In this document: in pieces, positions 7,501-11,636 of the stretch | Numbering within the stretch: position 1 is the first letter of the stretch | Layout of the letters: every line of letters starts with the position of its first letter | Assembly: GCA_903901395.1 (NCBI GenBank) | Contig: CAIUQW010000387.1 | Location: forward strand, 1 to 11,636 | Reading direction: 5' to 3' | From: an uncultured Chlorobiales bacterium | GTDB lineage: Bacteria; Bacteroidota; Chlorobiia; Chlorobiales; Chlorobiaceae | DNA length: 11,636 nt | The notes under the pieces: model-generated | Databases searched by the model: none | What the model saw: the letters and a program-made list of their open reading frames with translations, nothing else | What the model was told of the DNA's origin: nothing | Translations under genes and position numbers: made by a program

Positions 7501-8922
7501 GCATCACTTAATATGGCACACCTTAGTGATGCCAACCTGAACAACATTTCTGCCAGATGCATCAAAGCCTTGAAAATCGACTTGTCAGGATCCAGTTGCC
7601 AGGATGCTAACTTTGAAGGTGCTGACATTCACCATGCCAAAGCACTCAAAACAAACCTCTCTGGAGCAAATCTGAAACATACCAGACTTGCAGGTGCAGA
7701 CTTCACCAATGCGAATCTTTCATCGGTCAATCTTACAGGAGCAACGTGGCCGAAAGCGAAGGGATTGCCGTACAATAGCGGATATCATGCAACAAATCCT
7801 GTCATCGAGAATCTCATTATAGGTAAGCATTTCAGTATAACTCAAGATTGCGCCTTCTCTCCTGACGGAACGCTGATCCTCATCGCCGGTAGTGACTACA
7901 GTGCCCATCTATGGGAGACTTATTCCGGTAAACATATTCAGAAATTTTTTGGACACTTTTACGGAATCAACGGATGCCGATTTTCGCCCGATGGAACAAA
8001 CATCCTCACGGCTGGTAATGACAGATTAGCTGTACTTTGGGACGTCCAGTCAGGTCAAAAAATTCTTTCTTTTGAAGGACATTCCGCCGAGATTTTGGCC
8101 TGCGCTTTTTCTCCCAACGGATACGCTGTACTCACTGCTGACCAAAACGGGATTGCACTGCTTTGGGATCGCCATTCAGGCAAACTGCTCAAGCGTTTTG
8201 AAGGCCATTCTGGCGCTATCTACTCTTGCGCCTTTTCACCCGATGGCAACATGATCGTTACCTCTGGCGAAGAGAGCACCGCACGGCTCTGGGATACTCG
8301 TTCCGGAGAAATAATTCGATCATTGGAACATTATTCTGGCTCGATTCGCGCCTGTGGATTCGCGCCAGACGGAAAAACTATCATCACGGCTAACGATGCT
8401 GGAATTGCCCACCTTTGGAACACTGCATCAGGCAAAGAAATCCGACAGTTTGACGGCCACGGCGACTCAATGCTCGCTTGCGCTTTCTCACCCGACGGTA
8501 ACGTACTTCTTACCGGCGGCACTGACGGCACTACCCAACTTTGGGACATCGACTCAGGTGAAGAAATCTGGCGAATTGCAGGAGATTCAAAGCACCAGAT
8601 ACTCACTTGTGCATTTTCCCCTGATGGAAACTTCATCCTCATCGGAGGTACTGACGGCACGGCACGGCTCTGGAACATCGTCTTAAAGCAAGAGATAATG
8701 TGCCTGTCGATCGAATACACCTCTTGGCTCTCATACTCGCGCATCGACAACCGCTGGGATGGCGAGGGGGAGTTGACCGAGCAGTTGCGCTATGTCGATG
8801 AGGCGGAAGAGCCGACGGATGATCCTGGCTGGGTGCCGCGTAACTGGGTCGCGGCTGACCTGCCCGAGCTGAAGGGGCTGACCCCGTTGCCGGAGCTGAT
8901 GAAACTTGCAGAAAAGCAGTAG
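4591..8922 (+). CDS. Multidomain STAND protein: KGGVGR ParA-like NTPase, Mrr nuclease, NACHT, pentapeptide repeats, WD40
   Basis: This 1443-residue protein is probably a sensor-switch-effector of a conflict system. (1) Residues 1-290 are a ParA/MinD-like NTPase: variant P-loop KGGVGRS (12-18), Walker A' DLDIEAPG (38-45) and DSRTGITD (151-158). (2) Residues about 305-430 are an Mrr-type restriction endonuclease: FEERVAHLL helix with Glu320, Asp345 in RIDLVA and Glu363-Cys-Lys365 (ExK). (3) Residues about 480-815 are a NACHT NTPase: Walker A GDYGTGKST (489-497), Walker B LLLDSFDEMG (565-574), TSR (608-610) and the C-terminal motif FSHKSFLEFF (804-813). (4) Residues 921-1052 are degenerate pentapeptide repeats. 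(5) Residues about 1078-1372 are seven WD40 repeats, each with CxFxPxG and ending LW. (6) A GC-rich tail of about 70 residues follows. No signal peptide or membrane segment is seen. NACHT proteins with nuclease effectors and repeat sensors are known anti-phage proteins; the specific trigger and target here are unknown. Base composition drops near codon 830 and rises again near codon 1385, which points to sensor exchange. Confidence 0.93.
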   Translation: MTPFTVTFYSYKGGVGRSLLAANIGVLCARRGKTLLWDLDIEAPGMHNIPGLDPTRTIREGFFEWLVAWQESKKSAKEADYTKLVGLACQTPISTQLYILPAFGEKKDFAGLYQEVQWDDFLVRDLDSGLTLFRRALDAFGEAGFETVILDSRTGITDIGGLLAALLPHATVLVGNYGRQNTKGLAHVWKALELASEGKLKPRAPLSDLTRILVASPIADNTQLRAAGESIWKEAFKIELSELITIPFEGNLLFTEELYAATLPDSLVAEAYGRLASRIEAVRQQVIAETESARRSAQARPDLVSRPGRSTVEQGKSFEERVAHLLRLLGYSVEREQLIDSNRIDLVARKRADFGREEVYFVECKDHQAVIPKETVQIFRTWLDGPAARQMQARGMVVAAKDFSPAARSFAREQGLQALTYDELERSLFDFSPYLARIRQRYEASPIAAAYVDQLLKLEKKPDDQPAPMLPHALDWIGGAGSRLWLVLGDYGTGKSTLVERLAYELARRCEVDPESPAPIAINLRSFPNAISLESLIREHLEAELRAVLNPEIVLHLLEAGRVVLLLDSFDEMGVAQAGRSVEEQFRQLARPTASAGRTARGNRILITSRSHFFRDTKSARRAAEGNDELFEPDSPLGKAARAFDATIDTLPVFTKEQITEYLRKRLGTIEGDKAERFIEETYGLPEIASTPQLLDMIVASLPDLMKQGDKVTTASLYLTYTNRWLNTVRLSQGEVNPEHMRELLERMACELWSRPKNEIHYADLAALLRKEQMLNRNIDSERVDLEMRTAAFLIRSADGYYRFSHKSFLEFFFARALFRALKEDRFAEALVFGRINQEATDFFLELVESEKETPDKLTLAIRSILENPYRTTVSENALLIGYDTALFRVHPPSKNEFANYYRSSDKRFVPFLQELIPPKAQLQGANLSGVILRNLAADDINFSNANLILCDLDSAQLRKASFESCFLDEASLNMAHLSDANLNNISARCIKALKIDLSGSSCQDANFEGADIHHAKALKTNLSGANLKHTRLAGADFTNANLSSVNLTGATWPKAKGLPYNSGYHATNPVIENLIIGKHFSITQDCAFSPDGTLILIAGSDYSAHLWETYSGKHIQKFFGHFYGINGCRFSPDGTNILTAGNDRLAVLWDVQSGQKILSFEGHSAEILACAFSPNGYAVLTADQNGIALLWDRHSGKLLKRFEGHSGAIYSCAFSPDGNMIVTSGEESTARLWDTRSGEIIRSLEHYSGSIRACGFAPDGKTIITANDAGIAHLWNTASGKEIRQFDGHGDSMLACAFSPDGNVLLTGGTDGTTQLWDIDSGEEIWRIAGDSKHQILTCAFSPDGNFILIGGTDGTARLWNIVLKQEIMCLSIEYTSWLSYSRIDNRWDGEGELTEQLRYVDEAEEPTDDPGWVPRNWVAADLPELKGLTPLPELMKLAEKQ

Positions 8923-8987
8923 GAAATAGTGGTCGTTCAGGAAGATGTTGCTTCCAAAGCGCTCTTCATCCTGTGAGGCCGTCTCTT

Positions 8988-9048
8988 AAGCCGAGAGCGC
9001 CGAGCGCCTGCTCGGCAATGGAGCCAAAGGCTCCAGATAATTCGGCTT
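8988..9048. other. Three-way-junction fold (possible structured RNA or element end)
   Basis: Three perfect 7-bp stems nest into a three-way junction in 61 bases. The closing stem is AAGCCGA (8988-8994) with TCGGCTT (9042-9048). Hairpin 1 is GCCGAGC-GCCT-GCTCGGC (8999-9016). Hairpin 2 is TGGAGCC-AAA-GGCTCCA (9019-9035). It lies 65 bases after the NACHT gene and is followed by no T-run, so it is not a standard intrinsic terminator. Possible roles are a terminator-like or RNA-stabilising element at the end of the cassette, a REP-like repeat, or a transposon end. The pairing is seen directly; the role is not known. Confidence 0.55.
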
Positions 9049-9140
9049 GCCAAACTGTTTTAATGTCACAAAACCAAGATAATCTAAAGTAAATAAGAGA
9101 GTTAATCGCCAAAAAGGTGCGGAGCAGGCGCTCGGCGCTC
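8995..9140. repeat. 19-bp perfect inverted repeat enclosing an AT-rich core (MITE-like)
   Basis: GAGCGCCGAGCGCCTGCTC (8995-9013) is exactly reverse-complementary to 9122-9140. The arms enclose 108 bases; the core from about 9050 to 9110 is AT-rich. The left arm also forms part of hairpin 1 of the three-way junction, so the two folds exclude each other. Further out, TGAGGCCGTCTC (8974-8985) and TGAGGCTGTCTC (9178-9189) form an 11/12 direct repeat. The layout recalls a miniature inverted-repeat element, but no clean target duplication borders the arms, and a bidirectional terminator for the convergent genes is an alternative. Confidence 0.6.
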
Positions 9141-9205
9141 CCAGGAAAAAAAAGAGAACAGACAGCATGTTTGCTTATGAGGCTGTCTCATCCCCCACTC
9201 GCCCC

Positions 9206-10801
9206 CTAAAACGACCGCAATACCGTATCCGCGAGGTAGTGCTTGTCGTCCTTCTCCGGGAAATCGGTGGTGTAGTGCAGGCCGCGCGATTCGCGGCGTT
9301 TGATGGCGCTCTGAATGACGAGGCTCGCGACCTTGATGATGTTACGCAGTTCGATGATTTGCGGCGTTATCCTCGTTTTTTTGTAGTACGCCTCGGTCTC
9401 CTCCTTCAGGAAGTCGATGCGGCGGCGGGCGCGGTCGAGGCGCAGGTCGCTTCGCACGATGCCGACGTAGTCGTTCATGATCGCCTGCGTTTCCTTTTTG
9501 TTGTGCGCCACCAGAATCCACTCCTCGGGGTTCGAGGTGCCGGAGTCGTCCCAGTCGGGGAAGTCGCGCTCGTGGTGGATCGCGTTCAGCTCCTTCCGAA
9601 TTTCCTCGCTGGAGCGCCAGGCAAAGACCAGCGCTTCGAGCAGGGAGTTGCTCGCCAGGCGGTTCGCGCCGTGCACGCCGGTGCAGCTCGTTTCGCCGCA
9701 GGCGTAGAGGCGCTCGATGGTGGTGCGCCCGAGACTGTCCGTGCGTATGCCGCCGCATGAGTAGTGCGCCGCCGGAACCACCGGAATCATCTCCTTCGTC
9801 ATGTCGATGCCGAAGCTGAGGCAGGTCTCGTGGATGTGCGGGAAGTGCTCCTTCACCTTTTCCGCGTTGATGTGCGTGACATCGAGAAAGACGCATTCGT
9901 CGCCGCTTTTCTTCATCTCCGAGTCGATAGCCCGGGCCACGATGTCGCGCGGGGCGAGGTTTTCGCGGCGGTCGTAACGCTGCATGAACGCCTCGCCCTC
10001 CTTGTTGCGCAGGATGCCGCCGAAGCCGCGCACCGCCTCTGAGATGAGAAAGGACTTGGCTTTCGGGTGGAAAAGGGAGGTCGGGTGGAACTGGATGAAC
10101 TCCATGTTGGCGATCTCCGCACCGGCGCGATAGGCCATCGCGACGCCGTCGCCTGTGGCGATATCCGGGTTCGTTGTATGCAGATAGACGTGGCCGAGGC
10201 CGCCCGAGGCGACCATCGTCACCTTCGAGAGAATCTTTTTCGGCTTGTGGTTGAGCGTGTCGAGCACGTACGCGCCGTAGCAGGCGATGTCGTTGGTCTT
10301 GATGCCGAGATGGTGCTCGGTGATGAGTTCGAGCGCGTAGTGGTGCTCCAGCAGCGTGATGTTGGGGTGCGCGTTCACGCGGGCGAGCAGCGCCGTTTCG
10401 ACCTCGCGACCCGTCAAGTCCTTCGCGTGCACGATGCGGTTGCGCGAGTGGCCGCCCTCCTTGCCGAGGTCGAGCGAGTGATCGGGGGCGGTCGTGAACT
10501 CCACGCCAAGTTCGATGAGGCGGCGGATGTGCGCCGGGCCTTCGTGCACGAGGATGCTCACCATTGCTTCGTCGCACAGCCCCGCGCCCGCGTCGAGCGT
10601 GTCGGCGATGTGCAGCTCCGGAGTGTCGTCGCGGGCGATGGTCGCGGCGATGCCACCCTGAGCCCAGTTGGTATTGGAGGTGGAACTCTCTTTTTTTGTG
10701 ATGATCGTGACCGTGGCGTGGTCAGCCATGTTGATGGCGAAATAAAGCCCTCCGATGCCGCTGCCGATAACCAGCACATCGGTTTTCACTTCCTGTGTCA
10801 T
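9206..10801 (-). CDS. nadB: L-aspartate oxidase
   Basis: NadB oxidises L-aspartate to iminoaspartate with FAD, the first step of de novo NAD synthesis; NadA then makes quinolinate. The 531-residue length fits. Visible family motifs are the FAD dinucleotide-binding loop GSGIGG (13-18), the signature NWAQGGIAA (from 45), [38 protein letters not shown], and the C-terminal FAD-binding segment [20 protein letters not shown] (about 365-384). NWAQGG and the soluble C-terminus favour NadB over the flavoprotein subunits of succinate dehydrogenase or fumarate reductase. The frame is open to 10879, but the ATG at 10801 sits just before the conserved VLVIGSG strand, so the longer form was rejected. The gene is read towards the NACHT gene. 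Upstream a possible -10 (TATATT, 10885-10890 minus strand) is seen without a good -35. The pdaD terminator separates it from the next gene, so it probably has its own promoter. Confidence 0.96.
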   Translation of the reverse strand: MTQEVKTDVLVIGSGIGGLYFAINMADHATVTIITKKESSTSNTNWAQGGIAATIARDDTPELHIADTLDAGAGLCDEAMVSILVHEGPAHIRRLIELGVEFTTAPDHSLDLGKEGGHSRNRIVHAKDLTGREVETALLARVNAHPNITLLEHHYALELITEHHLGIKTNDIACYGAYVLDTLNHKPKKILSKVTMVASGGLGHVYLHTTNPDIATGDGVAMAYRAGAEIANMEFIQFHPTSLFHPKAKSFLISEAVRGFGGILRNKEGEAFMQRYDRRENLAPRDIVARAIDSEMKKSGDECVFLDVTHINAEKVKEHFPHIHETCLSFGIDMTKEMIPVVPAAHYSCGGIRTDSLGRTTIERLYACGETSCTGVHGANRLASNSLLEALVFAWRSSEEIRKELNAIHHERDFPDWDDSGTSNPEEWILVAHNKKETQAIMNDYVGIVRSDLRLDRARRRIDFLKEETEAYYKKTRITPQIIELRNIIKVASLVIQSAIKRRESRGLHYTTDFPEKDDKHYLADTVLRSF

Positions 10802-10953
10802 GTCTCTGTATGGCGTATTTGACGATTGCCCAGCGTTGCCTCGCCATCGTGGCGTACTTTTCGGACGACGCGGCAACAACCGGTAATATAGTCAGTTCGA
10901 ACTCAACTTCAGGGTCATGCGACCCGGCAAACGAACGAATGCCCTGCTACGGC

Positions 10954-10998
10954 ACAAAACGGAAACCGGGAATCAGTCGCGCGACGGATTCCCGGTTT
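10954..10998 (-). terminator. Intrinsic terminator after pdaD
   Basis: A 12-bp perfect stem, AAACCGGGAATC (10963-10974) with GATTCCCGGTTT (10987-10998), encloses 12 bases that can add a further 3-bp pairing (GTC/GAC). On the minus strand the stem runs into GGTTTCCGTTTTG, giving a broken T-tract. It begins 27 bases after the pdaD stop, the expected place. The plus strand also ends in TTTT, but no plus-strand gene precedes it here. Confidence 0.8.
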
Positions 10999-11025
10999 TG
11001 CTCGGAACTATTGCGGGACGGCTGT

Positions 11026-11571
11026 TTACGGCAGCAGCACCGCGCAGGAGATCACGGTCGTCCACATGCCGGTTTCGCCCTCGGCGGACTGGGTGATGTT
11101 GAAGGAGTTGACGATCTTGCCGCTCATCTTGTAGATGCCCTCGCGCTCGTCCCAATCCTTGTTCGGGTCGAACTCGATGCCGAGCGTGGTGGCAAGCATC
11201 GTGGCGGCCAGATCCTCGGCGTATTCGCCCGACTGCTCGGCGGTTTCGCCGTAGGGATGGTGCTCGGAGAGGTAGCCGTACTGGCTGTCGTCAGCCGGAA
11301 GGGCCACGCCGACCGATGCGGAGACGAGGCGGTTGTTCTCGTTGGTGGAGTTACGGGCGAGAACCGCGAAGGTGATTTGTCCCGGAGAAAGGTAGGTCAC
11401 CCCCTCTTCGACGCTCACGCGCTCGCACTTGGGAGGGAAGATGCTGGAAACCGTCACCAGGTTGCATTTTTCGATCTTGGCGTCACGCAGGGCAAGCTCG
11501 AAAGAAGAGAGGTACTCTTTGTGCCTTCCGACACCCTTGGTGAAGAATACTTTTGTCGGGACGAATGACAA
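11026..11571 (-). CDS. pdaD: Pyruvoyl-dependent arginine decarboxylase
   Basis: The enzyme decarboxylates L-arginine to agmatine, the entry to polyamine synthesis by the agmatine route, and needs no pyridoxal phosphate. Its cofactor is a pyruvoyl group made by self-cleavage of a Ser-Ser bond. The site is visible as TVSSIFPP, so cleavage is expected between Ser42 and Ser43, giving chains of about 42 and 139 residues. Other expected family segments are [14 protein letters not shown] near the N-terminus and the Gly-rich central strands. The 181-residue length is normal. The start is TTG (11571-11569): an in-frame TAA lies upstream, no ATG or GTG is available before the conserved [11 protein letters not shown], and GGAG sits 8 bases ahead. 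A hairpin terminator follows, so it is probably a single-gene transcript. Confidence 0.95.
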   Translation of the reverse strand: MSFVPTKVFFTKGVGRHKEYLSSFELALRDAKIEKCNLVTVSSIFPPKCERVSVEEGVTYLSPGQITFAVLARNSTNENNRLVSASVGVALPADDSQYGYLSEHHPYGETAEQSGEYAEDLAATMLATTLGIEFDPNKDWDEREGIYKMSGKIVNSFNITQSAEGETGMWTTVISCAVLLP

Positions 11572-11579
11572 TGTGGTAA

Positions 11580-11583
11580 CTCC
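11580..11583 (-). promoter_or_regulatory. Ribosome-binding site deciding the TTG start of pdaD
   Basis: GGAG on the minus strand lies 8 bases before the TTG at 11571. With the in-frame stop a little further upstream, it settles TTG as the start codon. Confidence 0.65.
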
Positions 11584-11617
11584 GGATAGAGGTTAGATGA
11601 AGTCGTCAGTTTGTGCA

Positions 11618-11623
11618 ATTATA
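11618..11623 (-). promoter_or_regulatory. Candidate -10 box of pdaD
   Basis: A perfect TATAAT occurs on the minus strand 46 bases before the pdaD start codon. The -35 box would lie at or beyond the window edge (about 11641 onward), so the promoter cannot be confirmed here. Confidence 0.4.
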
Positions 11624-11636
11624 GGAAAAACGGAAC

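Noticed and set aside
9342..10577. 411-codon minus-strand frame inside nadB
   Set aside because: Out-of-frame shadow of nadB, very Arg/Pro/Ala-rich, with no domain.
10067..10822. 251-codon plus-strand frame opposite nadB
   Set aside because: Antisense shadow over conserved NadB sequence.
10795..11568. 257-codon plus-strand frame opposite pdaD
   Set aside because: It runs through the pdaD terminator hairpin and antisense to the conserved decarboxylase.
1..11636. CRISPR array, tRNA or rRNA genes
   Set aside because: No regularly spaced direct repeats and no tRNA- or rRNA-like sequence were seen on either strand. The 126-base periodicity at 7849-8700 comes from coding WD40 blades.

Overview
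The window most resembles a green sulfur bacterium (Chlorobi, Chlorobaculum-like). This is a judgement from protein content, not a database match: a pyruvoyl-dependent arginine decarboxylase, a NadB, a YmdB-type metallophosphoesterase and GC-rich core genes with weak or absent Shine-Dalgarno sequences. An accessory cassette sits between ordinary housekeeping genes.

Layout. Positions 2-652 (+) hold the C-terminal half of a NifA/NtrC-type sigma-54 activator, cut by the window edge. Positions 788-1143 (-) hold a decayed, internally deleted IS256-family insertion sequence. It abuts the stop codon of a YmdB-type metallophosphoesterase (1148-1966, -). A stretch of about 600 bases (1967-2560) holds only a doubtful small ORF (2188-2445, -). 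The accessory cassette follows on the plus strand: a nitrilase-fold hydrolase with an unfamiliar N-terminal region (2643-3902), a MarR-like winged-helix protein (3977-4594) and a 1443-residue protein (4591-8922). After it comes a structured non-coding segment (8974-9189) with a three-way-junction fold and a 19-bp inverted repeat. Then nadB (9206-10801, -), a strong hairpin terminator (10954-10998) and pdaD (11026-11571, -).

The centre of interest is the cassette. The large protein carries, in order, a ParA/MinD-like NTPase with a variant KGGVGRS P-loop, an Mrr-type restriction-endonuclease domain with a recognisable D...ExK site, a NACHT/STAND NTPase, pentapeptide repeats and a seven-bladed WD40 propeller. 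An effector nuclease, a STAND switch and a repeat sensor in one chain is the layout of STAND-type conflict (anti-phage) proteins. The winged-helix gene overlaps it by ATGA, so those two are probably translationally coupled, and the nitrilase gene lies 74 bases upstream on the same strand. I infer a three-gene defence or conflict system. The nuclease would be the toxic output, the NACHT module the switch and the propeller the sensor. The nitrilase would be an accessory enzyme or second effector. No function is shown by the sequence itself, and I cannot say from memory whether this exact combination has been described.

Base composition changes sharply inside the large gene: about 65-72% GC in sampled lines before about 7080, about 45-47% in the sensor, and high again in the last 60 or so codons. 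This suggests that the sensor section was exchanged. The flanking genes are ordinary metabolism (NAD and polyamine synthesis), consistent with an insertion between core genes.
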